Positions 26,869-36,939 are shown, counted from the first letter of the stretch. The stretch is DNA of 55,563 nucleotides from an uncultured Bacteroidales bacterium (GCA_947290775.1 CAMYPM010000011.1:1-55563), one strand, 5' to 3'. The notes: a model not told the origin generated them from the letters alone. Made by a program: numbers and translations.

Positions 26869-29328
26869 ATGCAGGAGCCGTTGAACCTATTTCCCAAGCA
26901 GTACGAAGCAAAGGTAGATGCTGACCGAGTGCGCGATTTGCTCGTAGCTGAGTGTAGTAGCGAGCCGGGTAAGGAGATTATCCTACAAATAAGGCCCACG
27001 GCAGACCCGGCAGAGCTGAAGCGCAGAATGGCTCCGGTAGAGGAGTTGATGCAGATTCTGCGCTCAGGTGTTTCTTTCCCCTCCTTAGTGATAGCCGACT
27101 TAAGAGAAGCCGTGGCAGGCTTAGAGCCGGCGGGAAGTTACTTGACGGAAGAGGAACTGGCGGCTTTGGTTGCCTTATTGAAAAGTGTAGAGGCCTTATA
27201 CCGTTTTCTCAGTGCTACCGAAGATAAAGGGGAGCAAATTCGTTATCCGGCATTGAACGCTTTGATAGGCGGAGAGCTGCTCTTACCGCAGATTGTGCGT
27301 CTGATAGAGGGGCTCTTAGACCGCTTTGGACGCATTAAGGATAGTGCTTCGCCAAAACTTAAGGAGCTTCGCACGGAAAGGGCCTCTGTAGAGCGGCAGA
27401 TGAGCAAGCTCACCCACCGGCAGCTTGAATTAGCTATACGAGAGGGCTGGGCGGAGCCTGATGCACAGCCTACTCTTAGAGATGGACACTTATTGCTGCC
27501 TATTACCCCATCTTACAGAAGGCAGGTGCCCGGAATCGTATATGATGAGTCGGCAACCGGTAAGACGCTCTTTGTAGAGCCGCTGGAGGTAGTGGAGAGT
27601 AATAATCGCTTGCGTGAGATTGACATAGCGGAACGAAAGGAAATTATCCGTATCCTAATTGAAACAGCTGACCAAATAAGACCCTTCATAACTACAATCG
27701 CACAGATTTATGTGGCCATAGGACAAGTTGATGCGTTTGTTGCCATTGCACGCTATGCCTATAAGATAGATGGTGTCATACCTATTATTCATCCACGGCC
27801 CTATATGCATTGGTTCAGAGCGCGCCATCCTATACTTGAGCAGGCACTGCGTGCGCAAGGTCGCGAACTGATCCCCTTGGATATATCTTTGGAAGCCCCA
27901 AAGGGGAGGCTACTGCTTATCTCCGGTCCTAATGCCGGCGGTAAGTCTGTTTGCCTGAAGACTTGCGGCTTACTACAATACATGCTGCAGTGTGGCTGGC
28001 CCATACCGGTGTCTCCAGATTCAGAAGCCGGTATTTTTACCCGCTTAGCCATCAATATAGGCGATGATCAATCCATTGACAATGATCTGAGTACCTACAG
28101 CTCTCACTTAGCTGCGATGCGGCACTTTTGTCATTTCGCAGGCCCTACTACACTGCTCCTGGTGGATGAGTTTGGAGCGGGTACAGAGCCGGAGCTGGGG
28201 GGAGCTATTGCAGAGTCGCTTCTGAAGCTCTTTAACGATAGAGAGAGCTTTGGAATCATCACTACCCATTACGCTAACTTAAAGCAGTTTGCCGCTGAGC
28301 ATGAGGGCGTAATTAATGGCGCTATGTGCTATGACAGAGGAGCAATGAAGCCGCTTTTTAAGTTGGAGATAGGACGGCCGGGTAGCTCTTTTGCTTTAGA
28401 GATAGCACAGCGAAGCGGATTGCCTGAGGAGGTACTCGCTTATGCCAAAGAGTTGGCCGGAGAAGAGCGTTTGCATAGTGAAAGATATTTGCAGGATATC
28501 TCCCGAGACCGTAATTATTGGCATCGTAAGCGTGAAGAGATACGCAAGCAGGGCAAGAAACAAGAAGCGGTAGCGGATAAGTATGAAGCCGCTTTGGAAA
28601 AACTTCGTGCTGAGCGCACCGCTATTATAGAAGCAGCGCATAAAGAGGCTACCCAACTCTTGAATGAAGCTAATGCCCGGATAGAAGGGACGATCCGACA
28701 GATTAAAGAGAGTCAGGCAGAAAAAGAGACTATTCGTCAAGCCCGCGAGTCGCTTGATGTCTATAAAGCACAGCATGCTGCCAAGCCGGTTGAAGAAAAG
28801 CTACATACTGCGCCTTTACCGAAGCGTAAGCATAAGAAGAGCGATCGTAAAAGTGTGGATAAGCCCTTCGTGCCTACCATTGAGAGTCATGTGCGTATCA
28901 AAGGAACGGACATAGAGGGTGTGGTTATAGAGATTAAGGGCGATAAGGCTACGATCTCATTAGGTGGTAATATCCGAAGTACCAAGCTGCTTAAAGATCT
29001 GGAGGCAGCTAAACGAGCGCCTGCATCCCCCTCAGCAAAGCAAGCTACGTCTAATATAACGGACCATTTGCACGAGAAGCGAATGCACTTCAAAACTGAG
29101 CTGGACTTGCGTGGTATGCGTGCGGCAGAGGCTTTGGTCGCCGTAGATTACTTTTTGGATGATGCTGTACAAATGGGTGTTCCTCAGGTGCGTTTGCTGC
29201 ACGGAACCGGTACAGGGGCTTTGCGCAGTTCCATTCGTGAGTGGCTCGCTTCTAAACCCTTTGTGAAGAGTTTTAGAGATGAGGATGTGCGTTTTGGCGG
29301 AACCGGTATCACCATTGTGGACCTTTAG
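26869..29328 (+). CDS. mutS2: Endonuclease MutS2
   Basis: An 819-residue MutS2-type ATPase. It has a MutS core with Walker A GPNAGGKSVCLK, the DDQSIDNDLSTYSSHL segment and Walker B LLLVDEFGAGTEP. A coiled-coil region spans about 510-640. A basic linker leads to a C-terminal Smr nuclease domain (LDLRGMRAAEAL... LLHGTGTGALR). In other bacteria MutS2 limits recombination or rescues collided ribosomes. The mismatch-binding N-terminal domain of MutS is absent, as expected. ATG 26869, preceded by taaggag, is chosen. An open frame from TTG 26815 would overlap rseP by 50 nt. Confidence 0.93.
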   Translation: MQEPLNLFPKQYEAKVDADRVRDLLVAECSSEPGKEIILQIRPTADPAELKRRMAPVEELMQILRSGVSFPSLVIADLREAVAGLEPAGSYLTEEELAALVALLKSVEALYRFLSATEDKGEQIRYPALNALIGGELLLPQIVRLIEGLLDRFGRIKDSASPKLKELRTERASVERQMSKLTHRQLELAIREGWAEPDAQPTLRDGHLLLPITPSYRRQVPGIVYDESATGKTLFVEPLEVVESNNRLREIDIAERKEIIRILIETADQIRPFITTIAQIYVAIGQVDAFVAIARYAYKIDGVIPIIHPRPYMHWFRARHPILEQALRAQGRELIPLDISLEAPKGRLLLISGPNAGGKSVCLKTCGLLQYMLQCGWPIPVSPDSEAGIFTRLAINIGDDQSIDNDLSTYSSHLAAMRHFCHFAGPTTLLLVDEFGAGTEPELGGAIAESLLKLFNDRESFGIITTHYANLKQFAAEHEGVINGAMCYDRGAMKPLFKLEIGRPGSSFALEIAQRSGLPEEVLAYAKELAGEERLHSERYLQDISRDRNYWHRKREEIRKQGKKQEAVADKYEAALEKLRAERTAIIEAAHKEATQLLNEANARIEGTIRQIKESQAEKETIRQARESLDVYKAQHAAKPVEEKLHTAPLPKRKHKKSDRKSVDKPFVPTIESHVRIKGTDIEGVVIEIKGDKATISLGGNIRSTKLLKDLEAAKRAPASPSAKQATSNITDHLHEKRMHFKTELDLRGMRAAEALVAVDYFLDDAVQMGVPQVRLLHGTGTGALRSSIREWLASKPFVKSFRDEDVRFGGTGITIVDL

Positions 29329-29395
29329 GGCGTATATAGGAGTTATTTCCCCTCGTAATAGAGCGTAACGCAGTATGCCCAGCCGCTCTTGTTAT

Positions 29396-31375
29396 TTATT
29401 CACATAGAAGTATTTGAGCCGTTCGCGCAGGCAGATAGAAAGAGGCGATATGTTGCTCTTGGTGTGTAGCCATAGAGCAGCAGGGATGTGTAAAGTGCTC
29501 GGCTGAAGCTATCCGACCATAGCCGCCAAACGCCTCTTTGTCGCTATCCAACAGCAAAGTGTATTTCCCGGGAGGTAGTGCAAGCTCAAAATGATCAAAC
29601 GAACGGTTCGGAGAGAAGTTGAATAGCAAGAGGAGCCTTCCCCGTGAAAAAGCCAATACTTGTGTGTCTTGCGATGCGTAGTGACAATATGGAATACTCT
29701 TTAGCTCTACGGCATACGCTTTAAGTATTGTGATTAAGGCTTTGTCAAAGAGAGCCAATTGCTCATATCGCAGGAAAGGATTGTCGCGGAGCGACCATTG
29801 TCGGCGAGCGTATTGGTATGAGTTGCCATTTCCCTCTCGGGGAAAATCAATCCATTCGGGATGCCCGTACTCATTGCCCATAAAGGTCAGTATTCCCCCA
29901 TTGGTAGAAGAAAAGGTAACTGTCTTAATCATATTGACTAAGGCCATAGCACGCTCAACCGCCGGAGAAGGAGTCCCTTTGTTCATGTCCGAGTACATAG
30001 CAGCATCCGCCATGCGAAAGATAAGCGTCTTATCGCCTACAAGGGCTTGATCATGGCTCTCTACATAGCTAATGACCTTCTCATTGTGACGTCGGTTCGT
30101 CATTTCGTAGAAGATATTTCCAGGGTCCCAAGTCTCGTCAGGGAGCTCTTTGACTGTCTTGATCCAATAATCAGGTTGATTCATAGCCAGCCTGTAGTCA
30201 AATCCATAGCCTCCCTGCTCAATCGGTAGTGCTATGCCGGGCATGCCGCTCACCTCTTCTGCTATACATATTGCCTCCGGGCGAGTGCGATGTATCAGTT
30301 CATTGGCCAGCATTAGATAGCAGCCGGCCTCTTCATGGTAGTTCGGGTTATAATAATCCGCATAGGAGGTAAAGCATCTGCCCAAGCCATGGTCGTGATA
30401 CAGCATAGAGGTTACGCCGTCAAAGCGAAACCCATCGAAGCCATACTCCTCAAGCCAGTAGCGGCAATTACTTAGAAGAAACTCTTTTACAAAACGTTTC
30501 CCATAATTGAAGCAAAGCGAGTCCCAAAGAGTATGCTCCCCTCTGCTATCGTCATAGAAGAAGAGGGAGCGCGTTCCATCGAATGCCCCTAAGCCTTCTA
30601 CCGCATTCTTGACTGCATGGGAGTGTACCAAGTCCATAATCACCCGCAATCCCATAGCATGCGCCTCATCAATCAATTGCTTCAACTCATCCGGTGTGCC
30701 AAAGCGACTGGAGGGAGCAAAGAAGCCGGATACGTGGTACCCGAAGCTTCCATAATAGGGATGCTCCTGAATAGCCATCAGTTGTATGCAATTGTAGCCT
30801 GCCGATACAATGCGAGGCAGGATGTGCGCTCTGAAATAGTTGTATGAAGCTACATGAAGCTCCTCACTACTCATACCGATATGACACTCGTAAATAGTGG
30901 GAAACGTGCACTTCTCACTTGGTGCGCTATGTCGGAATGTATAGGGCTTCTCAGGCTCCCATATACGCTCTGTAAAGATGCCGGTGGAGGCGTCTTGCGT
31001 TACGTAGCGAGCAAAGGGAGAGATTCTCTCTCCACACCCGCCATCCCATTCAACCCAAAGCTTATAGGGTGCTAAGTGCGGTAATAACTTTTCTGTGATG
31101 CTGAGTTCCCAAACCCCCGCTTCACTTCCTTTGCTGAAAGCAAAATTCCTATTCGGCTGCCAAGCAGATGCGTCACACAGGAGATAGACAGCCGTTGCGT
31201 TTGGGGCATACTCGCAGAAGTGATGCGTATTCCCCTTCAAATGTCTACCGAAGCGCGCCTCTAAGTGCGTATTATACCCTTCTTTAAGAGCAAGATCAAA
31301 CAGCGATTTCCGCCGCTCAATATCCTCTTTGTAGGGGAGTAGATAGGGGTCTTGTAGAATGTCAAGAGACTTCAT
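29396..31375 (-). CDS. glgB: 1,4-alpha-glucan branching enzyme (GH13)
   Basis: A 659-residue glycogen branching enzyme of the eukaryote-like GH13 type. An N-terminal CBM48-like domain (about 45-140) leads to a TIM barrel with VIMDLVHSHAVKN, the nucleophile aspartate in GFDGFRFDGVTSM, the acid/base glutamate in ICIAEEVSG and VESHDQ. A C-terminal beta-domain closes it. It transfers alpha-1,4 chains to alpha-1,6 branch points. Its ATG overlaps the stop of the antiporter gene by 4 nt (31372-31375), so translation is probably coupled. No other glycogen gene is present here. Confidence 0.92.
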   Translation of the reverse strand: MKSLDILQDPYLLPYKEDIERRKSLFDLALKEGYNTHLEARFGRHLKGNTHHFCEYAPNATAVYLLCDASAWQPNRNFAFSKGSEAGVWELSITEKLLPHLAPYKLWVEWDGGCGERISPFARYVTQDASTGIFTERIWEPEKPYTFRHSAPSEKCTFPTIYECHIGMSSEELHVASYNYFRAHILPRIVSAGYNCIQLMAIQEHPYYGSFGYHVSGFFAPSSRFGTPDELKQLIDEAHAMGLRVIMDLVHSHAVKNAVEGLGAFDGTRSLFFYDDSRGEHTLWDSLCFNYGKRFVKEFLLSNCRYWLEEYGFDGFRFDGVTSMLYHDHGLGRCFTSYADYYNPNYHEEAGCYLMLANELIHRTRPEAICIAEEVSGMPGIALPIEQGGYGFDYRLAMNQPDYWIKTVKELPDETWDPGNIFYEMTNRRHNEKVISYVESHDQALVGDKTLIFRMADAAMYSDMNKGTPSPAVERAMALVNMIKTVTFSSTNGGILTFMGNEYGHPEWIDFPREGNGNSYQYARRQWSLRDNPFLRYEQLALFDKALITILKAYAVELKSIPYCHYASQDTQVLAFSRGRLLLLFNFSPNRSFDHFELALPPGKYTLLLDSDKEAFGGYGRIASAEHFTHPCCSMATHQEQHIASFYLPARTAQILLCE

Positions 31376-33699
31376 TCAAATGGAATTGAAGTGGCCGGTA
31401 TGCGGAGCGTATCTTCACTATTTCTAAGCTCCATAATGAGTGTTGAGGGAAGGTGCTCCAGTAACTGTGGGCATTCGCTGGTGAGTCGCTGCCACGTAGC
31501 ATAAGAAATAAAGAGAAAATCACTTTTGTCAGGGAATTCATCTCCTATCTCCACAGGAATATCCAGTCCTCTACTTTCTGCATACACAGTGGGTAAGGGC
31601 TCTTGCTCACTATCTAATAGAGCGCTGAAACGAAATAGCGTGACCGAGCCTCCGTTGGTCTCTGCCATACGTTGGGCAAAGGGTAGGAGCGAGAATGTTT
31701 CCTCTTCACCTACGCCTACTAAAATTTTGTCGGGCTTTGTAAAGTCACGATTGACAAATACCCCCACATTACAGTCCGCTTCTCTAAAGAAACGGCGGGT
31801 CTTGTCATTGAATAGCTCTCCGGCCCTTAAGATTGAAGTGGGATGGCTGATTGAAAAGCGCTTCCACTTACGTTCCAGTTGCTTATGTTGTTTTATAATT
31901 TTGCGATCTTCATCCGACCCCGACAGCTCTAATCCGGCACCTACCAGTAAGAACTGATTGCCCTCTCGGTTTGCTTCATCCATAATGGTGTGCAGCACAT
32001 CGTCTGTAACGTGGTAGATGGCTTCCATATCGATGCCCAAGCGCTCTCCTTCGTGCAGGAGTGGAGAGAAGTTTTCTTCGTAATACTCCTCTTCGTCGGT
32101 CAAGCTAAGCTCACTATTGATAGTGGTGTGGAGCAGAGCAACTCCCTCATCCAATAGAGGAGGCTCCATTATTTGTTTACTGAGTTGCAGTAGGAGGCTA
32201 CCTGTATCGGGGCGTCCGAAAGAGATTAGGATTGGTTTGGTATGGGATATTGCTGAGGCTTTGGGCTTATTCTTGGTACGACGCTTGAATAGGGCATTCA
32301 TGAGCTGTAGAAGTGGCTGGGTCATCAAGGTGGTGATCAGCGTCATCATTACCAAAAGCACAAATATAACCGGTGGTAATACGCCTAAATCCAACCCAAT
32401 CTTTAGAACAACCAACTCCATCAGTCCGCGCGTATTCATAAAAGCACCCAGGTAGAGGCTTTCCTTCTTTGATATATTGCATAGTCGTGCCGCAATATAG
32501 GTACCGCCTACTTTTCCCACAATAGCTACTACTACCAGAAGGGTAAGCAAAGCCCATAGAGCACCGCTATTAATCAATCCCAGCTCCGTTCTCAGTCCTG
32601 AAGAAACGAAGAATAGTGGCAAAAAAATACTGAGTGAGACATCTTCAACCTTCTCTGTGATCACGTGACGGAACTTGTTGTCATCCGGCATGATCAGACC
32701 TACCATAAATGCCCCGAAAAGTGCGTGCATGCTCAGTAAATTAGTTAGATATGCACTTACGAGCACTAAGATAAAGATAACTGCTACAAGCGTCTTGTTG
32801 ACCAACTCATTCTTGTTGTACACACTTCCCACCAAAGCAAATAGCGGTCGGATCACGCCAAAAAAGAGTGCTATGTAGAGAATGAGGAATAAGAAGTTGA
32901 ATAGGGCACTCGTAATGCTACCACTTTGTATTATAGCCATTACAGCCGCCAGTAAAAGCCAAGCTGCTATATCTGCGACTGCGGCTGTATTAAGAGCCAG
33001 TGACCCTAAGTGTGTGCGACTCATTCCACGCTCCTGAATAATGCGCGCCAGCACCGGAAAGGCGGTAATGCTCATAGCAATCCCCATAAATAGGGCAAGC
33101 GGTAAATAGGGCACGTGGAAAGAAGTGGGATCGTACAGGAAGATAGTAAGCAGCATCCCTAAGATAAAAGGTATAAAGATGCCTGACTGGCTGATTATGA
33201 AGGCTTTGCGAAATTGTGACTTTATCTCAGCCGGCCGCAGCTCCATTCCTATGGTAAACATGAAGAGAATCAGTCCAAATTCGCTCTGAATCTCTATGAA
33301 TGCGATACTTTCTTCCGGAAAGAGAAACGCAAAAGCCTCCGGCCACAAAGCACCCAATATGCTGGGACCCAATAGAATACCGGCTACAATTTCGCCTATG
33401 ACCTGTGGTTGTCCGATGTGTCTGAATAACGCCCCCACAAGGCGAGCTACCGTAAGTATAACGATTATCTGTAGGAGTAGCAACCCAATGGTGGAGGAGC
33501 CGAGGTGGGCTACACTGTCGGTGAAGATTCTCCAAGCGGAAGAGGGCACTATAGGGGCTGCCGATTGCGTGTCTATGTGGTAATAGGTGGCCCCTATTCT
33601 TGCGGAGAGCCATACGACCCCAACGAATAGTAGTGTAAGCACAATAGAGAACACCATAGGTGCCCTTTGCTTGGGTTTTGTGGATGCTCTACGCTTCAT
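31372..33699 (-). CDS. CPA2-family cation:proton antiporter with cytosolic C-terminal domain
   Basis: A 775-residue membrane protein. After a basic cytosolic N-terminus and one membrane helix, a Na+/H+-exchanger (CPA2, KefB-like) domain of about 12 helices spans roughly residues 75-460. It contains GQPQVIGEIVAGILLGPS, FMFTIGMEL, MSITAFPVLARI and FFVSSGLRTELG. The last ~290 residues are hydrophilic and may form a universal-stress-protein-like regulatory module (LISFGRPDTGS near its start). It probably exchanges K+ or Na+ for protons. ATG 33699 is chosen because a -7 promoter element lies at 33751-33758, inside the longer TTG-started frame. It is coupled to glgB. Confidence 0.88.
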   Translation of the reverse strand: MKRRASTKPKQRAPMVFSIVLTLLFVGVVWLSARIGATYYHIDTQSAAPIVPSSAWRIFTDSVAHLGSSTIGLLLLQIIVILTVARLVGALFRHIGQPQVIGEIVAGILLGPSILGALWPEAFAFLFPEESIAFIEIQSEFGLILFMFTIGMELRPAEIKSQFRKAFIISQSGIFIPFILGMLLTIFLYDPTSFHVPYLPLALFMGIAMSITAFPVLARIIQERGMSRTHLGSLALNTAAVADIAAWLLLAAVMAIIQSGSITSALFNFLFLILYIALFFGVIRPLFALVGSVYNKNELVNKTLVAVIFILVLVSAYLTNLLSMHALFGAFMVGLIMPDDNKFRHVITEKVEDVSLSIFLPLFFVSSGLRTELGLINSGALWALLTLLVVVAIVGKVGGTYIAARLCNISKKESLYLGAFMNTRGLMELVVLKIGLDLGVLPPVIFVLLVMMTLITTLMTQPLLQLMNALFKRRTKNKPKASAISHTKPILISFGRPDTGSLLLQLSKQIMEPPLLDEGVALLHTTINSELSLTDEEEYYEENFSPLLHEGERLGIDMEAIYHVTDDVLHTIMDEANREGNQFLLVGAGLELSGSDEDRKIIKQHKQLERKWKRFSISHPTSILRAGELFNDKTRRFFREADCNVGVFVNRDFTKPDKILVGVGEEETFSLLPFAQRMAETNGGSVTLFRFSALLDSEQEPLPTVYAESRGLDIPVEIGDEFPDKSDFLFISYATWQRLTSECPQLLEHLPSTLIMELRNSEDTLRIPATSIPFE

Positions 33700-33750
33700 A
33701 CGCTTATTAATATGGGCTTGGAGGTAATTTCCCCTCCCTTTGTTGCTTTG

Positions 33751-33758
33751 CAAAGATA
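33751..33758 (-). promoter_or_regulatory. -7 promoter element for the antiporter-glgB unit
   Basis: TATCTTTG on the minus strand lies about 52 nt before the ATG at 33699. Confidence 0.6.
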
Positions 33759-33901
33759 GGTATTTCGGCTTATTTGTCTGATAGAATGGTGCTCACTTAG
33801 CAGGTGGATGGTGTCGCTTTTAGAATATTCGGTCGGCTTAAGAATAGCTCTACTCATAGCCTTATCTATAGAACTTTTTACAGAGAATGCGAGAAAAAGC
33901 G

Positions 33902-33909
33902 TATCTTTG
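33902..33909 (+). promoter_or_regulatory. -7 promoter element for the CCA-type nucleotidyltransferase
   Basis: TATCTTTG matches TAnnTTTG. It lies 33 nt before the ATG at 33943 and inside the open frame that begins at 33808. Confidence 0.6.
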
Positions 33910-33942
33910 ACAATTAGTCAGGAAGATGAATTAGAAAAAAGG

Positions 33943-35373
33943 ATGAGAGATCCTGCCACATTATCGCAATACATAGATAAGCCCCTCTTTCACATGATTG
34001 GCTCAGCTGCCGATGAGTTGGGGGTGGATGCCTATTTAGTGGGTGGTTATGTGCGTGACCTCTTGTTGGGGCGCCCCACAAACGACATAGATGTAGTCTC
34101 AGTCGGACGTGGCATTGACTTAGCTAAGGCAGTACATGCCAAGTGGGGGAGACCTGCGCATCTGAGTGTCTTTGCCAATTTCGGTACCGCACAGGTAAAA
34201 AAAGGCGATATAGAGCTTGAGTTTGTAGGCGCTCGTCGCGAAAGCTATCATCGAGATAGTCGCAAGCCGATAGTGGAGGATGGTACCCTAGAGGAGGATC
34301 AGTCACGTCGCGACTTTACGATTAATGCGATGGCTCTTTGCCTTAATGCAGGACGCTTTGGGCAGCTTCTGGATCCTTTCTACGGGTTGGCGGATTTGCA
34401 AGATTGTGTATTACGCACCCCATTGGATCCGGATGTTACTTTCAGTGATGATCCTTTGCGTATGATGCGCGGTATTCGTTTCGCCTCTCAGTTGGGTTTC
34501 TATTTGGAGGAGTACACCTTTGATGGCATTGTGCATAATGCCAAGCGAATAGAGATTGTCTCCATGGAGCGAATTGCCACCGAGCTAAACAAAATCATGC
34601 TTTCTCCGCGACCCTCTGTAGGCTTAGAATTACTTGAGAAAACAGGGCTTATGAGCATTCTCTTGCCGGAGCTTTACGCCCTCAAGGGAACCGAAATAGT
34701 GGAAGGAAAAGGGCATAAGGATAACCTCACCCATACCTATAGAGTAGTGGATAATGTCGCCAAGCAGACTGATAATCTCTACCTGCGTTGGGCTGCGCTG
34801 ATGCACGATATAGCTAAGCCTGTAACTAAGCGATACGATCGAAAGACCGGGTGGACATTCCACAATCACGACTATATAGGGGCTAAAATGGTCAAAAAGA
34901 TCTTTCATCGACTTAGGCTCCCTCTTGATCAGCCCCGTAAGTATGTGGAAAAAATGGTCAGCCTGCACATGCGTCCTGCCCGTTTGGCAGATGAAGGGGT
35001 GACAGACTCTGCCGTAAGGCGTTTGCTCTTTGATGCCGGTGATGATATAGATGATTTGATGCTCCTTGTGGAAGCTGACATTACGAGTAAGAACCCCGTC
35101 AAGGTGCGACGTTATTTGGACAACTACTCTGTGGTTCGTCGTAAGCTGATCGATATAGAGGAAAAGGATCGAATCCGTAATTTCTCCCCTCCGGTCTCCG
35201 GAACAGATATTATAGAGTACTTCAATCTCAAGCCTTCTCCGATCATTGGGGAGCTCAAAGAGGCAGTAAAAACAGCCATTTTGGATGGAGTAATCCCCAA
35301 TGAGCATGATGCGGCTTGGAAGTTTGTACTACAAGAGGCGGAAAAGAAAGGTCTCAAACGCAATCCATCATGA
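33943..35373 (+). CDS. cca: CCA tRNA nucleotidyltransferase with HD domain
   Basis: A 476-residue class II nucleotidyltransferase. The N-terminal polymerase domain has YLVGGYVRDLLLGR (residues about 27-40), the metal-binding NDIDVV, and the DFTINAMAL and DPLRMMRGIRFASQLGF motifs. An HD phosphohydrolase-like domain follows (RWAALMHDIAKP). It should add or repair the 3' CCA of tRNAs. A poly(A) polymerase activity is possible for this family but not indicated. The start at 33943 is chosen because the promoter element lies downstream of the earlier possible start at 33808. Its stop overlaps the start of the CDF transporter (ATGA, 35370-35373). Confidence 0.92.
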   Translation: MRDPATLSQYIDKPLFHMIGSAADELGVDAYLVGGYVRDLLLGRPTNDIDVVSVGRGIDLAKAVHAKWGRPAHLSVFANFGTAQVKKGDIELEFVGARRESYHRDSRKPIVEDGTLEEDQSRRDFTINAMALCLNAGRFGQLLDPFYGLADLQDCVLRTPLDPDVTFSDDPLRMMRGIRFASQLGFYLEEYTFDGIVHNAKRIEIVSMERIATELNKIMLSPRPSVGLELLEKTGLMSILLPELYALKGTEIVEGKGHKDNLTHTYRVVDNVAKQTDNLYLRWAALMHDIAKPVTKRYDRKTGWTFHNHDYIGAKMVKKIFHRLRLPLDQPRKYVEKMVSLHMRPARLADEGVTDSAVRRLLFDAGDDIDDLMLLVEADITSKNPVKVRRYLDNYSVVRRKLIDIEEKDRIRNFSPPVSGTDIIEYFNLKPSPIIGELKEAVKTAILDGVIPNEHDAAWKFVLQEAEKKGLKRNPS

Positions 35374-36236
35374 CACATAGTCATACACATGAGATGGGCG
35401 CTTCTGCGCTTGCACTTGCCTTTTGGCTATCCCTTAGCTTTGCCCTTGTAGAGCTGATCGGTGGAGTTGTCACTTCCAGCCTAGCTTTGGTTACGGACAG
35501 TTGGCACGCTGTGGGCGATACGCTTTATGTAGGACTTGCTTGGATTCTAGACAGAGTGAGCCGCCGCAAAGAGAATGCCCATTTTACTTTTGGCTACAAG
35601 CGGTTTTCGCTTTTAGGGGCACTTCTGATTTCTCTCTTACTGATAGTGGGGTCGGTGCGTATGTCCGTCCATGCTATTGAGCATCTTGCTGAAGCTACGC
35701 ACGCTACAGAAGCAAATCCTCTGGGGATGCTCATTGTGGCGGTAGAGGGTATTCTGCTAAAGGGATTTGCTGTGAAGCGGCTTAGTAAAGGGCATTCCTT
35801 GAATGAGCATGCCGTAATGCTGCATATCATGGTAGATCTTTTCGGGCTGTTGGCAGTCGTGCTTTCCGGCATTGTCATGCTCTTTACGGAAATAAATGAA
35901 TTGGACGTAATTCTCTCCCTACTGATTGCCCTTTGGATTCTTTGGAATGCCCTCAAAACACTTTGGAATACGCTCTATATATTCATAGAGGCTGTACCCA
36001 AAGAAATTAAGCAGGAGGAGGTCAGTGCGCTCATTACCTCTTTGGACGGAGTAGAGCAGATAGAGTCTCTCTACCTTTGGACGTTAGATGGGGAACAGCA
36101 TTTGATGGCACTCTCTGTAAAAGTCTCGCCTCAGATGCTAAGCGATTCGCGTAGCTACGAAGCGCTTAAAGCACAAATCAGGGCAGCGGTAGCGGATAAA
36201 AGCATCAAAGTGATTGCCATTGAAGCAAACGCATAG
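35370..36236 (+). CDS. Cation diffusion facilitator (CDF) metal transporter
   Basis: A 288-residue inner-membrane efflux carrier for divalent metals such as zinc. It starts with a His-rich MTHSHTHEMG. Six membrane segments follow, including the metal-site motifs TDSWHAVGD (segment 2) and HIMVDLFG (segment 5). A cytosolic C-terminal ferredoxin-like domain follows from about residue 205. The metal-site residues are intact, giving the HxxxD pattern typical of zinc-type CDFs. The ATG overlaps the stop of the nucleotidyltransferase gene by 4 nt, so the pair is co-translated. A functional link between the two genes is not obvious. Confidence 0.9.
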   Translation: MTHSHTHEMGASALALAFWLSLSFALVELIGGVVTSSLALVTDSWHAVGDTLYVGLAWILDRVSRRKENAHFTFGYKRFSLLGALLISLLLIVGSVRMSVHAIEHLAEATHATEANPLGMLIVAVEGILLKGFAVKRLSKGHSLNEHAVMLHIMVDLFGLLAVVLSGIVMLFTEINELDVILSLLIALWILWNALKTLWNTLYIFIEAVPKEIKQEEVSALITSLDGVEQIESLYLWTLDGEQHLMALSVKVSPQMLSDSRSYEALKAQIRAAVADKSIKVIAIEANA

Positions 36237-36310
36237 GAGAAAATTATTCCTCCTCTACGGGTCTTTATCCTATCTTTTCCCTGCTTCCAAATCTATTTTA
36301 GGTATTGCCA

Positions 36311-36347
36311 CACCGGATAGAAATATAGACCTTTCAATAAGGTCTAT
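36311..36347 (+). terminator. Weak hairpin downstream of the CDF transporter
   Basis: TATAGACC and GGTCTATA form an 8-bp stem around an 8-9-nt loop near 36321-36345. An AT-rich tract follows but no T-run, so it may be a weak terminator. Confidence 0.35.
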
Positions 36348-36420
36348 AATATATCTGTGCATTTATTAAAGTGAGATCGGCAAGGTCATTAGCGGTAATG
36401 AGATATTAACAAAAAAGCTA

Positions 36421-36428
36421 TACCTTTG
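36421..36428 (+). promoter_or_regulatory. -7 promoter element for the BACON lipoprotein
   Basis: TACCTTTG matches TAnnTTTG and lies about 50 nt before the ATG at 36478. Confidence 0.6.
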
Positions 36429-36477
36429 TTGGAGTGAAATAGGATCGGACTGTACCGTCCGTTGAAGATATTGGACC

Positions 36478-36885
36478 ATGACACGAATAAAACTCTTTTC
36501 CCTCATATTGGTAGCATCCCTTCTTACAGCCTGCGATAAGTCGAATGATGAGATACAAATTGATCAGATCAAGATTGTACAGGCACCTTTCCTTCAGGAT
36601 GGTAAAGTACCCGGGCAGCCGGTAATTTACTTTGATGCAACGGGGAATACTGTAGAGATAGATTTTAATTCTACAAGCCCTTGGAAAGCGGAAGCCAAAG
36701 ACCCCTCATGGTGTGTCCTATCTACGACCGGAGGAAAGCCCGGTAGAATAAGACTTCGTGTGTCTGTCGCTGCCAATCCTTCTGATAAATCGCGAGAGAC
36801 TACACTCACATTGAGTAATCGAGTAGATAAGATGGATATTGCTATACAGCAAGCTGCTGTGATCAACGGAGTGCTTACCGAGTGA
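36478..36885 (+). CDS. Small BACON-domain lipoprotein
   Basis: A 135-residue lipoprotein with a signal peptide ending in the lipobox LLTAC (cysteine near residue 19). The mature part (about 45-130) fits a BACON-like beta-sandwich: WKAEAKDPSWCVLS, then GKPGRIRLRVSVAANPSDKSRETTLTLSN. BACON domains are Bacteroidota surface modules often found with glycan- or mucin-related proteins. Alone, as here, the protein has no enzyme part. It lies 54 nt upstream of the fimbrillin-nuclease fusion and shares its promoter, so the two lipoproteins are probably made together and exposed at the surface. Confidence 0.78.
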   Translation: MTRIKLFSLILVASLLTACDKSNDEIQIDQIKIVQAPFLQDGKVPGQPVIYFDATGNTVEIDFNSTSPWKAEAKDPSWCVLSTTGGKPGRIRLRVSVAANPSDKSRETTLTLSNRVDKMDIAIQQAAVINGVLTE

Positions 36886-36939
36886 ATTATATCGTGATTA
36901 TCTACCCATCTTTAACTTTTAAGAAACACATTGCTTACT

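Noticed and set aside
33808..33942. Longer N-terminus for the CCA-type nucleotidyltransferase
   Set aside because: The promoter element at 33902-33909 lies inside it. ATG 33943 gives the usual family length.
36478..36885. Fimbrial subunit
   Set aside because: It is too short, and its sequence pattern fits a BACON-like sandwich rather than fimbrillin.
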